From Monarcha castaneiventris obscurior (Eukaryota > Chordata > Aves > Passeriformes > Monarchidae): a stretch of DNA of 64,000 nucleotides. A model generated the notes under the pieces. That model searched no databases. It was not told the DNA's origin and worked only from the letters and a program-made list of their open reading frames with translations. The position numbers and the translations under genes were made by a program. Shown one piece after another: positions 12,901 through 25,100 of this stretch (positions are counted from its first letter, which is position 1; each line of letters starts with the position of its first letter). The stretch spans positions 5,734,001-5,798,000 of the forward strand of contig JAMPIT010000890.1 in the NCBI GenBank assembly GCA_026261815.1, read 5' to 3'.

Positions 12901-13500
12901 TCTGTTCCAAAGGGCCAAACGGGGGGTTACAAATCCACAATAATTAAGCTTTCACCCCTCAACAAAATAAAGTAATTAACATCTTGTTATAAAAGAGCTT
13001 TAGCAGCTGAGGATTTTACCCAGCTGTGATTTTTCTGAACACGATGAAGTTGGAGTAGGCGATTAAAACACTTTGCATGTAAAGGAATGACCTTTACACA
13101 ATAAATGTTATCAGACTTCTGAGAAATCTCTTAATAAAAGTAACAGCCCTATACAATGATGCAGTGATTTAATTGTTTCTGCAGGAATGATTTTGTATAA
13201 GGAAAAACAACAACTGAAAGTAAAGCCCCGTGTTTTTTCATATATCTCTCAATGGGAAATAATTTGATGTTAATGAAGAAAATACATCTGGTTTGTAACT
13301 GTTGTTCTTAATTCAGTGAAAGATTTACTTTAAAAGCAAGCAAGGAAATGAAATATTATCTTTAAATATCATACTCGATGTTACATGAAGCTCCTGTGTT
13401 CACTATTTCACTTTTTCTGATCACCAAGTGAGAAAGAGTGCCAGGGCTTGAAATCTGGGGACTGTACTTCGGTGATGTGACCATTTTGGCATTGCCAGTG
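9991..13500. other. Unique non-coding stretch
   Basis: No gene is visible. Poly-A and poly-T runs are short. Several open frames of 60 to 75 codons exist on both strands around 10.7-12.9 kb, but they are mutually overlapping and have no recognisable motif. The 3' end holds the candidate regulatory element at 12930-13260. Confidence 0.55.
12930..13260. promoter_or_regulatory. Candidate conserved non-coding element
   Basis: The tract contains TAATTAAG and GTAATTAAC homeodomain-type cores, two E-boxes of the CAGCTG type around 13003-13026, a GATTAAAA word, TTTGCATGT (octamer-like) and TGACCTTTAC (nuclear-receptor half-site-like). All fall within about 330 bases of otherwise non-repetitive sequence. 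A CR1 copy sits about 240 bases downstream but does not interrupt it. Function is inferred from motif density only. Confidence 0.28.
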
Positions 13501-14006
13501 AATCACAGAATCATAGGATGGTTTGGGTTGGAAGGGACCTTAAAGATTATCTAGTTTCAACTCCTCTGCTGTGGACAAGGACATCTTTCACTAAACCAGG
13601 TTGCTCATAGCCCCATCCAACCTGGCTTTGAATGCATCCAGGGATAGGGAATCCACCACTTTTCTGAGCAACCTGTGCCAGTGCCTCATCATCCTCACAG
13701 TAAAGAATCTGATATCTAATCTAAACCTAGACTTTCAGTTTGAAGGCATTGCCCCTTGTCCTGTCACTATATGCCCTTGTAAGTGGTCACTCTCCATCCT
13801 TCTTGTAGGTTCCCTTCAGGCACCAGAAGACTGCAAATAGGTCAGCCTGAAGCCTTCTCTTTTCTAAGCTGAACAATCCCAATTGTCTCAGCCTTTCCTG
13901 GTAGGAGAGGTGCTTCACCCCTCTAATAATTTGGTGGCCTCCCCTGGACTTTCTGCAACAGGTCCATGACCTTCCTGTGCTGGGGAGCCCAAAGATTTGA
14001 TGAACT
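13501..14006 (-). mobile_element. CR1 LINE 3' end, 5'-truncated
   Basis: Read on the minus strand, the element runs from about 14006 to 13501 and ends in the ATTCTRTG-type octamer repeat that is diagnostic of CR1 3' ends (the plus strand begins AATCACAGAATCATAGGATG). The body carries the usual CR1 3' landmarks, seen on the plus strand as TTGGAAGGGACCTTAAAGAT, ACCAGGTTGCTCATAG, CCCCTTGTCCTGTCACTA and GTGCTGGGGAGCCC. It is the longest well-preserved CR1 3' end in the window (about 505 bp). It is 5'-truncated, as most CR1 insertions are, and has no coding capacity of its own. A T-rich run lies about 40 bases beyond its 5' end. Confidence 0.95.
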
Positions 14007-14045
14007 TTTTTGTGTCTCTAAGTAGGCCAAGCTTGGAAACTTTTG

Positions 14046-14076
14046 ATTTTTTTTTTTTTTTTTAATTTTTTATTTT
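14046..14076. repeat. T-rich low-complexity run
   Basis: This is a thymine run with a few adenines just beyond the 5' boundary of the CR1 copy at 13501-14006. CR1 does not use poly-A tails, so this run is not part of that element. Confidence 0.85.
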
Positions 14077-17000
14077 AGGGAGGAGGTCTTATACAATGAA
14101 AGTGATCTGTATGTCTTTATGTCTGTCCTGGGCATGATTCAGAACATTGCTTTAATTACTCATTAGTCGTTCTGGATTTCTCAGTGTATCCATTATATCA
14201 ATGTGAATAGCACTACCGTCGCTGAAAACTAGATTCTGAAATGCCCATATGTCATCTAACTAAATTACACTATGTTTATTAGCTTACCAGTACTTATGCC
14301 CTATGTCCTTCAAAATGTTTTCTGTATGCCAGTACTACTCATTTGTGTACAAATGTATTAAAATTCTGCACTCCTTGGGGAGGCCTGGGTGATTATTACA
14401 TCATCTGGGGATTCTTCCTTAACTCTGTGATACCAAATGGTTTAAGAGCACGTGCCTAAGTATTTCACCCACTGGGACAAGCAAGACTTGTGTTTCTTAC
14501 CATGGTGGGAAAGTTGTCCCTAGAGAATGCAGGAATGAAAAAGGGAAGAGAACTATGGTCACTGAGCATAAGCTGCTGGTTTTTAACTCAGGTTTTATAT
14601 ATTTAGTGGTTTGGCTATCTCAGGGTTTTGGCAGACAAAACTAATATCTAGATATTTAAAGAACATTCTTCAAAATAAATGCTGGTTTCTCTCTATGCAT
14701 ATTTCAGGTGCAGTATTTCAATTCAAGGCTGTATCTTGATAAACTTCCTGTAACTACAGGGTAGTTTTCCATCAGGAAAAGTCCAAATACCTGCTTCTGC
14801 ATCCATGTTTTTTTTTGTCCCCATTGCACTGGTTCCATATGTGTTTGACGGTGGATTGCTTTCACCATCTTATATGCACAGGTCCTTTGGCTTGAATTTA
14901 TCAAGTCACAATTAAGAGCTGACTGTCACAAATCAGCCTTCCTCAATTGAGGGACTACAGATTGCAACTCATACCTTCATGTCCAAACTCTAGCCTGATG
15001 GTGTCAGCAAAAATTGGAACAACTGCCAAAGAAAAGACGGGAAACAGCAATATCAGACATTTTAATGGACAGTTTGCTACTTTATTTACAGTACAGAATT
15101 TGTGGAAGATGACTGGTTAATAGCAGGATTTCACTAGGAAGATCTTAAGGTAATGGATTTAAAAAGCCAGCAGCACTGTTGAGCAGTAGAACTGCAATAA
15201 AGTAGGAAGCAGGAAGGTCACACATAATGATGGAGTGACCAGTGCTGAAATGTTGCATATGACAGCATGTACAGCATTTATAACTAGGAAATGCCATATA
15301 AGATGTTCTTAAATTAGGTAGCCATTCAAAGAAGGCATAAATAAACCGGACTGTGCATTCTCTGAGATTTCTTCTCCCCAGCTGATTGTGTTCCACCAGA
15401 ATGATTTAGTTTCACTCTGAGCTTGAGAAACCCAAATGGACCCTGCAGTTTAAATGCTATCAAAGGTTAAATATTTAACAGAACAAACTGAGGCTGTGGT
15501 CACAACTGGGAAACCCTTTGTAATAATGGGGGATGCTCAGTAGGACTGTGGATCTCAACTGTATTAGTGTGAGGACAGTGCCATGTAAAAAAGGGTTTTT
15601 AATATATTTTTATGGGTTTTTTTAATATATTTTTGAGTGGATTTGCTTACACAATCCAATGAAACTTTCTGGTTTAGGCTGTGCTTTTTCCATACAGAAA
15701 AAGTTATAGAACATGAGTCTGGCCCTGATTTGCTGGCTTGTTTCAGTGCTGGCTCTTTGGGTCTCTCTTGTTGCATGCATGCTCTCTCTCCTGTTCCCAG
15801 TGCCTTCAGCACTCCTGCTGCCACCAATGCACATATGAGTGTCTGAACCAGCCTTCTAAACTCCTCCAGCTGAGAGTCTGGCTGTTGAAGAGTTTTGGTT
15901 TACTTATTGATGCTGTATTTTCCCTAGGGCTTGATGTATCCCTGCAGTGGTTGCTTGACCTTTCTCTCAGGGCTGTGGTGAACAGGCCGTTCCTTTTGCA
16001 GCAACCTTTTGTGCACCTAGCAACTTTCTAGCAGGGGCCTAGACGTGCATATCCTTGCAGTCTTTACTTACCTGTTTCATAGCTAATTTTTATTGTCCTC
16101 CTCAGGCCTTCTCCTGCTGTTTCCATATCCTTTCTGAAGTATGCTGAGTGTTTTTGTTGTGGCCTTGCTGCTGCTGAGGTCAGGAGATTTCCACTTTTTT
16201 GGGTACTCTCTCTTTACATCCCTTGGAGAAACATTTGCCTTATTTGTTCCTGTATTTTGATTTATTTAGAGCTAGTTGGGAGTCACCTTATGTTACTGAT
16301 TGTGGGAAACAGAGGAGCAGAAGATAAGGCTTCTGCACAACTGATAGTGATTTTGTTTTGAATTCTGCAGGATTTCAGTATAGTACTTTGTATCTTATTG
16401 CCTAGGTTTTCAGTCATGGCATGGGATAATGCAGGAACAGGAAAGACCTTCCTGGGAGTCTTCTTGATAGTCTGATAGTTTGGGTGGAAAATGACACTGA
16501 AGGACTTAGAGCACTTTTCTGTAGAGAAATCTGGAATCTGAACTGTTGTTTTTGAGCATTTCAGGGGTGTCTAAACATTCATCTGAGGCTTGCAAATTTC
16601 CCATATTTTAACTCCTTGCATCCTTGAAAAACACTCCATCTAATTAGATGTTCACTCACATTGTGCTTAAATTTACCTTGAGAGGTCATATGAAGTCATA
16701 CCTGAAAATGGAATTTACTTTCCTGAATAATTTGTGTGTCTTGTCAGGTTTTATAAAGGTAGCATTACCATTAGTGCCAGCGCTGATCCATTATGCAATA
16801 CTTCAAAACAAAAAAGGAGATGAGCATTGGATGCAAACTTATTTACTGAGTTTTGTTGAAATTCCTATAATACATCTTATTGCAACCAATAGAGTCAACC
16901 ATCAATCTGCTTAAATCTTCAGTGAACAATGTGCTTGTAAGTAACCAGGTGTAAGAATTAGTCATTATGTGACAGCAAGTGCTCTTTCTTGTGCCTGGTT

Positions 17001-18476
17001 TGGTCAGTTTATAAGGCACTACACAGAAACCTAGCAGTTTTTGGTGACATTAGATGCCAAAGAGTTAAAGCCCCTCCAGGCACAGCAGATCTCACATAGA
17101 GCATGGTTCAGAGTACAGTCCTTATATCCTCCCTCAATATGCTTATATGAATTTAAAGAATATTTATATTCTCTAAACCTAAAAATTACTGAAAGAAAAT
17201 GAGTAACTGAAGGTCATATGCTTTACTTGAAAAATGCATTTCTACCCAGTGTGCTAAGATACGATTCACAATTTCATCTGTAAAGCAGAAAAACGGAAAT
17301 CATTATGCAAAGACTTATCCTGGCCGGGAAGAAGCTGAAATTTGAAATAACCTGTCTTTTTATACAAGAATGTTCTGCTTTGGTAATACTATGGAGAGCC
17401 CTGGTGTTTTAAACCCATGAAACTCTTGCAGAAAATTGCAGCTCTGTCCTAATTTGGAGAATTCAGTATCCCTACCTGAGGCACATGGAAACTGTCTGCT
17501 GGGGATGGGACTATTGATTTGTTTCTCTGGAGCTCTGCAGTATTTTCCTTGTCACTCAGATACTCCACGCCAATGAAACCTGCAAGTAACAAAAGAAAAA
17601 TATTATGGAAAATGCTTATTTTTCACTGAGATGGAAAACCCCTGAACTTTTTTTTTGTGTAATTGTCTTTGTTCAAGTAACATTTAAGTGATCCTCTATT
17701 GTGTGCTTTGCTGAGGTTTTTTTTCAATGTCTATTTATTTCTGTAAGTTTGTATAGGAGAGCTGAGCTGAATATTTACAGAAAAAATAGCATCAAACTGA
17801 ATGCTACTACATAGTTCTTCCAGAATAATCTATGAGGGTGAATAGAATCTTTTACCAAAGTACAAAGGAAAGAATGTTTGACTGTGAATTTAGTATTGAT
17901 ATCCTGGGAGAGACAAAAAACCCAGTCCTTTTAATGAGCTGCCTAATTTCACAAATTACCTTTCATGTTAGTAACTGACTTGAAATGAAGAAACATTAAT
18001 TATATGAAACTAAAAATCATAGATAGTTTCAAAGTAGAGGAGTCTCTGCGGAATGTTAAGTTTTGGAACTACTTCTTACATGAAGCCCTAAAAATGTTGA
18101 ATATTTTTCATAAAACAATTTAATAATGAATCCTCTATGTAAGTTCTCCAAACAGTGGGGAGAACAGTAACTTCCTTCCACAAGAGAAAAAAAGGGAATT
18201 TATAGAATATAGTTCCAATTGGTCAGGAAAACTCTGCTTGTTGGTTCTAATTTCACATGCACCAGTCTTAAGGAGGGAAGCCTTAACACAGTTTCCATGC
18301 TCTGGCAGAAATAGTCTTTTTCAGATTTCTACCCTTAATGTGAGGTTTTCTGGATATGAAAAGCCCAGAGATTTTTTTTTAATGCACTTTTTTATTAAAA
18401 ATTGCCTCTCTTCAACCACAGTAGAAAAATGCAGTGATATTTTAGAGTTATCTATGATTTTGTGATAGCTACTTTG

Positions 18477-18505
18477 AAAAAAAAAAAAGAAAAAAAAGGA
18501 AAAGG
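18477..18505. repeat. A-rich run with G interruptions
   Basis: This is simple A-rich sequence. No retroposon body was recognised upstream. Confidence 0.85.
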
Positions 18506-19799
18506 TTCCAAAGGTTTTGAAATGTTGAACTAATAGTGTAAAATTCCCTGCTATTGCCACCGCAGATGAGAAGAAAGGAAGTTTCATCCATTTAATTAGG
18601 TTTCTGAAAGAGGGCAAGGGTCTGAGTGTAGTTCCTGTCTCCATAATCTCCTTAAAGGGCTTAATTTAAGAGCTTGGCACATTTGAGACAGGATAATTTG
18701 GAAGTGTAGGAATAAGGGATAATACAGGAAAGCCCCTCAAATATCTTCATGGGAGGCCATAGGGTTCCTCTGCATAAAACAAGGCAGGCCCAGCTGATCC
18801 TTCCCTTGCCATGGTCAGCCAATGTCTAAATAAACACTGTTTAAAGTACAGTCAAAAAAAGCATCATATCAGAAGGGACTTCAGCAGCACCACAAGTCCC
18901 TGCCAGAGCTCCTGACCTTTCCAGGATAAGTAGTAGTGAATGCAGTTTCTGCCAGTTCCCAATAAACTTCTGGGATTTGAGGTCTATCTCCATCACCTCA
19001 AAAACAAAAAGTGCTGTTTTTACCCCTTGGTAAGGATGCAGAAGCAGTTGTTGAGTACCTGTGACTCAGGCTGTACTACTTCCACCAAACCTATTTCTTT
19101 TTACCTGGAATGGTGCTATTTAGCTTTTCACGTCTGCTTTGCCTAATTGTGGCTATTTTATGGATCTAACAAAGTGGCAGCAAGCACAGGGCTTTGAAGC
19201 CTGATGTTTAAACAGTCATGGAAAAGCTGCAGGTTTTCTGTTCATTAATTATGCTGGGCTTGACCTGTGCAGTTATCATGTAGGAGCTTGAGGCTTTTCA
19301 GGTACACTGAACATACTTTGGGCTGACTGTACAAGAGGCAGGTGTCTGCCATCTGCCTTTGCAGCTAAGGAGTCACAACAGCCTGACTACTGAAGGATGT
19401 GTACTAACCTCTTTCAGCACCCTCATTTCCCTAAAGTGTAGTGTGTGTTTAATTTTAATAAGGACGTGCAGTTTCTTTGCTGTATTTATTTGAAGGGCCA
19501 GATTTTTAACCATTCTGACGTGTTAAGGATGCATCAGTTCATCCTATTATAAGATCCCTTTGTGAGGAGTGCTGGTCTCTGTTGCTTGGCTCCCAAATCT
19601 CCCTGGGCTTGTGGAACCAAGGTCAGGAAGGAAAGTTCTGAACTTGTTGAGTGTCTCTACATTTTTGGTTTTCTTCCTCCCTCTGCATCAGATTTCTTCC
19701 AAAACTAAACACTCACCATGTGCATTGATGTGTATGAAAATTCATTGTCAAACGGGTCACAGCTCCCACTGAATTCCTTCCATCCATGCTTACTCATGC

Positions 19800-20966
19800 T
19801 GCTTTGGTTGAGCTGTTTTGGTTCTTACTTGAGCATGGTATACTTGTGACCATGATTGTTCCCAGGTTTTGCACCTCGTTAGTTTCTCTGTCACTTGGAG
19901 AAGAAAGTTATCATCAGTGCATCCAGGGACCTCATGGATTGCTTATGCCCTGCTGCATTGTCCCTCCAGCAGATGTCAGGGTGGTTGAAGGACCCCAGGA
20001 GGAGCAGGGCTTGTGAGCATGAGGTTGCTCCTGTCTGTCTACAGAGGGTTCATCTGCTCAGTCTTCCTGAGTGGGTGGCCTGCAGCAGCTCCCCACTATA
20101 ATGTTACCTGTCCCTGCCCTCCCTTTAATCCTGACCCACAAGATCTTGGTCAGCTCCTAATCCATCCCTGGGCAGAATTCCATGCACTTCAGCTGGTCAT
20201 TGACATAGAGGACAGCGCTCTCTCCTCATCTCCTCTGCCTGTCTGTCCTAAAGGGCCGGTAACTGTTTATTCCAACACTTCAGTCATAGGAGGCATCCCA
20301 CCATGTCTCCATGATGCCATTGAGTATCCCTGCATAGTCCTGCAGGCGTGCACACATCTCTAACCTATTGTGTTGATTTCCCATGCTAAATGTGTTTGCA
20401 TAGAGACATTTAAGCTGGGACTTGGATGAAGCTAACTTACTAGCTGGAGCTGCTGAAATTCCTTTGTGCTGTGCTTCAGGTGCTCTTCTGCTGACCTGTG
20501 ATCCATCTCCACACTCTGGGCATCTTTCACTGTCACAGGCATCACACTTGTAGGAGTGGGATGGATTGAGGTTCAGCTTCCCCAGCAACTTTGGTTTAAA
20601 ACCCTCCTCACCCTCTGGGCAAGCCTATGAACAAAGATGGTCTTTCCCTTCTCTGCCCGATGGGGACCTCATCAGCCTCTCACAGGCCAGGTTTCTCCAA
20701 GTGAGTCCCATGGCTGAACCCCAGGCTTTGGCATCAGTCTCATCCATTTGTCAATTTGCCTGACTCCACTGGCCCTTTTAAATCCCTTCCCTCTGACTGG
20801 GAGGATTGATAAAAAGGCCCCACCTGCTGTCCAGAGTCCCTCACCACCACTCTGCAATCCTGTAGTTTCTTGGTCACCTCCCTGATATGAGCCCCAGAAA
20901 GCAGCACAACTCTCTAGAGTGCATTGGGTCTGCAAATGGGTGCTGCTATACCTCTCAGACAACACT
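19800..20966 (-). mobile_element. CR1 LINE internal fragment: ORF1 end plus ORF2 endonuclease
   Basis: Read on the minus strand from 20966 downward, this fragment crosses the ORF1/ORF2 boundary of a CR1 retrotransposon. CLRGIAAPICRP (about 20920-20962) matches the esterase block I region (SLLRG-x-EAPICRP). ILPVRGKGFKRASGVRQI (about 20740-20816) and EKGKTIFVHRLAQRV (about 20590-20650) match later parts of the SGNH-esterase-like ORF1 domain. LKCLYANTFSMGNQ and METWWD (about 20290-20415) match the start of the ORF2 endonuclease, and LWVRIKGRAGTGNIIVG (about 20085-20150) matches the next block. Stops and frame changes show it is inactive. About 60 residues of ORF1 between block I and ILPVRG, where the GTND motif would lie, appear to be missing. 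There is no reverse transcriptase and no CR1 3' end, so the fragment is broken at both ends. The left boundary is uncertain by about 70 bases. Confidence 0.92.
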
Positions 20967-22131
20967 TGTTGTATGTGTATGCATTACAATCATGTATAAC
21001 ATGCAAGACCTTTCTCAGTAGATTATACAGTGTACAAACTATTGCTGTAGTCCTCCTCTCTGGATATGATTTGATGGAAGCAACACTGATTTGGGAGCTA
21101 AAAGCCCCAAGGTCACTCTTCTGCCACTGGCTGGTGCTCTTACCTTTAGCAAAACACATCTTCCCTCCATCATCAGATTTGTTTGGCTGGGCAATTTTCT
21201 GGGACAGGGCTGTTCTCTCACTCAAGTGAGTAACTTCTGTGAGGCTTGTCTCTCTTTTTTTCTACACCTGTGTTTTTTTTCTAGTATTGACTTTACAGAC
21301 CTCTCGATTTGCAGATCTTTGGAATTTTTCCAGTGCAGGTGTGGACTCCAGTTGAGTAAATTTCAGCCTTCTGATAATGGGCTTTTTCTTCATTACCTCT
21401 GCTGCCATAATTAAGTGGTTTTGCTTGGTAGAAATAAAAATCCCCAAAATGTTTGCTTAGTTCAGAGCACCAGCAATGCTGGATTCAGCCTGTTCCTTTA
21501 TGTGCAGTGCTGAGAACTGTCTTAGGAGTGCATGAAAACAGAAAATGTGTTTTTCTTCCAGTGACAACATGATCTTCCCCATTCATTCTGGAAAAATGCT
21601 TTCTCAGAGAGACTGATGAAGAGGGTTTTGGTTGTATGTTTATTTCCTCCTGTAACTGAAAGACTGCTGCAGGAGATGCATGTCATTAGGTGTAAAACGT
21701 TTTTCAAACACTTCTAATCCTTTCCAGAAATTTTTGCTAACGATGTCAGCAGAGCAGAGCACAGGCAGGGAATTCGTTTGTGGCTGTGTCTGATTGCTGC
21801 TATTTACTTCCACATCCAGGTGTGCTCAGTCTGGGGAAAGTACCTGTTGCTGCTGTGGCTATCCCAGGGGGATGAGAGCTGGAGAAAACATGGCAGTGCT
21901 TTAAACTTCTCCACATGTTAGAGCTGATTCAGCCCTTTAAGTGTTCCTTGAAGCCTCTGTCAGCCTGAGGTGATTAGAGTATCAGCTGAGCATTTCTATC
22001 TCAGAAGTCTACCAGTGTTGCCTGGCCCTAGGGAATGGTTGTTATGTTCAGTTTCACCAGCTTTGCATAAAAAATATTTTATAATTTCTGTAGATTGTGA
22101 TCTGTTTTGTTGGGCATCTTAAGTTAATATA

Positions 22132-22160
22132 GGGTGGTGGGTGGGTGGTAGGTGGGTGGT
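22132..22160 (+). repeat. G-rich GGTGGG-type run
   Basis: Four GGG runs (22132, 22139, 22143 and 22154) occur within 29 bases, with loops of 4, 1 and 8 bases. This is microsatellite-like and close to a G-quadruplex pattern, though the last loop is longer than the usual limit of seven. Confidence 0.8.
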
Positions 22161-25100
22161 ATAATTTGGATTGATATAAAAAATATGTTTTGAGGACTCT
22201 TCTGAGTGAAGTGGCAAGGCCAATATTGTCTGCAGTAACTGAGGCACTCCTTTTGTGCCTGCTTAGACACAGCCAAGTTACCTGAGCATTCCCTCTGTGC
22301 TCACCAGCCAGATCTAAGCTACATAGTGCAGGAACACTTCTCTGCTCCTGCGTATGCTTTTACTTTTAGCACTGTCCAGCTCTTCAGTGTCTGGACAATC
22401 ATAATTCTGTGATTATTCGTGCTGAGAATCATAGTCTTTTCTTGCTGAGATAGCACCTTTTAGGTTATAATTTTATTTGGGGGAAAATCAAAAGGAAAGA
22501 ATTTGTTTTGGTATAGTTTGAAGAGTTTATTTCTGGGCCTGAGCTACTGTGGTGACATTGAGCTGTAGTCCCTAAAGCTCCTGCTGTTTCCTAAAGCCTG
22601 GCTTATGGGTTGACTGAAGTCGTCAGTGCTTGCCACCGTGGCAAACATTGCCTGTGGTGTTCTCAGAAGTCCTAGAGAACAGAAATTAGCTGTAGTATTT
22701 CCTTGCACAGCAAAGGCACTATCACAAAAGGGCCTTATCAAGCTTACATTTAGAAGCTTAAAGTTGCACTGTTTAGATTTTGAGTGCTTAACTCAAAGGT
22801 GTGTTCATGTGTCATTTCCTCAGCTTTGTTTTTTATGTTTATTATTTGTTTATTATGATTATTTGTAGCACTACAAAATACTAAAATGCCACAGGGCAGT
22901 GATGAGTGCTGGGTGAACAGCACAAGATGTTGCTGTACAGTGCTGAATTTCTGTAAGACTCAACCAAGTATGTTACTTCAAGGGATCTTTTTTTCCCGCG
23001 ACATCAAGTAAAACTTCTTATCTTCAAAACTACAACCAAAAAATTGTGAAGTCCAGTTCTACAACCTTGCTGCTCAGTCAGAAAATTGTTCAAAGCTGAT
23101 TTGTTTATTTATTATCAAAAGGGAGAAACAAATGCGGGCTTTGTAATAAAATGTTTCCAACTTTCAGAAACAACTGAACAGTTTTTTTCTTTTCTCTGAA
23201 CTGTTGTTTTTCTCCCATTCCCAAGGAAAAAAAAATTCCCAGCCTGGGATAGACACCTAGCAAAGGAAATTGCTGGCAAACCAGTTAATTTGGCAATGTT
23301 GTAAATAACTGAAAACAAAGTCTTACCATGAGATATGTCAGACCACTTTAAACATTGGTGTTACTGCCAGTTCCTTCTATATTATCCAGCATTCTGTTCA
23401 TGCTGTTCTGACTGTACTTTTTTTTTTAAATGAATCCAGATTTTACCCTTTCCTACTGGCAGTGGGTTTGATTTCAGTGTCAAAGAGTGAAAGGTACCTT
23501 GAAAAGCATTCACTTGCCCCTGACAAACATCCCCTCCAAAAAACCCCAAATGTAAGGCTAAATCATAATGTAAACAGAACCAGTTGGTACCGTGCTGTTT
23601 TGCTCTTGTTCAGATGTGATAAGCATATGGAAATCATTACATAACCAGAGACCATTGCCAAAATGTGTGGATAAAAGCCTCACTCTGATTTCACAAACAG
23701 AACAAATGCTTTCCCGTGTCTTTGCAGGCGGAGACTTAGGGCTAGGTGTGGAGCAAATGTTTCCAAAACCAGTTGTTCAGCTGTGCTTCAAATTCCTTTC
23801 AGAATGAGCAATGCAAAATACTTTTTTCCCATGAATGCTGTTTTCTCCTAATGAAGCTGTTTACCAGATTAGTGCCCCATTAATATTTTAATACTGTTTT
23901 ATCATTTTGTGCTCTTTCAAAGGGAATTGCATTTGTATGGGTAATAAGAATACTTTGACTTATGCTCTGAAGATATTTTTCATATTCTTAAGAAGGGTTT
24001 GGGGATTTTTCCTCTCCCTGCATGTGTTGGAAGAAGATGTGACTTTTAGAGGCTTTCTCTTCCTAAGTGGAGAAAACAACTGATTGGGGGTGGTTGGGGG
24101 GATTCTTTTCCTGCTTACAAACCTTTTCCTTTTTGTTATACTTTGTTTTCCCTCATTGGTAGCATGGACAGGACTGAGTTTTGTTACCTGCTTTGAGTAC
24201 TGGTAATAAGAGGCAATATGAGAGTTTGCTGCGTCTTCCTTTGAAGTATTTTTCCCTTTTTACATTATCAGATATAACTAGATTTGATTTAGTACAGAGC
24301 TTCATTTATGCCTTGAATAATGCTCTTCATTGTTGAAATTCATATTTGGAGATTACTTCAACACTTCCAGATCAAGATAAAGTGTTTTCCTGAGCCTTTA
24401 TTGGCAGCTTGGGTTATTTAACAGTCACTTAATCAGATAATGCAGATATAAGCCCAGAGACTGAGATAGGAAGCACATGAAGTGAATGCACTCTTTTCAA
24501 TTTATCTAATCTCTTGTACAAAGTACTGGTGGTGTTGCTGTGAGAGTGGGTGTACTTGGCAGACTCTTCTGCTGAGTCTTTGTTGTGTGACATATTTGTT
24601 GGTGCAGTGAGCAGTGGTACCATCTTTCTGATAGCAGTGCACAGGCACCACCTCAGAGGTCACAAGGTGTTACTTTGCATCCCACATTTTCAGTGCCCGT
24701 TCTCACGGGAAGCTGCTATGGCAAAGATCCAGTGACCTGGTTTTGTGGGATGTTTGCTGCCAGAAGCCCAAGCAGAGGTTTAGAGAAGCTGATTCCTTAG
24801 TCAGAACAGAAGGATAGGTGGCACACAGACACAGACTTCAGCAAACTGCATTGTTGTGATTGGGAGTACAGGGGGCTGGCCCTGATAAGCCTTTGTGGCC
24901 CAGAGACAGAGAGATTGGGAACTTGTAGCTGACACGGCAGTGCAGCAGAGAGGAGAATATGGAGAGAGAATGTGGCTGTGGGATATTTATGATGGGGTCA
25001 GAGATTGTTTAAGAGTGACAGTATCCAGGGATAGGGAAGGACAGGGAAGAGAGGCTGTCATTTTGGTACAGAGAAGACTGAGGGTAGAAGAATTAAGCTC

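Larger units (their letters stand above)
14007..19799. other. Unique non-coding stretch
   Basis: I see no gene or recognisable mobile element here. There are T-rich runs at 14046-14076 and 15596-15632 and an A/G-rich run at 18477-18505. Open frames around 15.56-16.03 kb overlap on both strands and look like chance. The part from about 16.9 to 18.2 kb is AT-rich without a clear motif cluster. Confidence 0.55.

Noticed and set aside
13501..13840. Open frame of 79 codons at 13601-13840 as a gene
   Set aside because: It is the antisense of the CR1 3' untranslated region.
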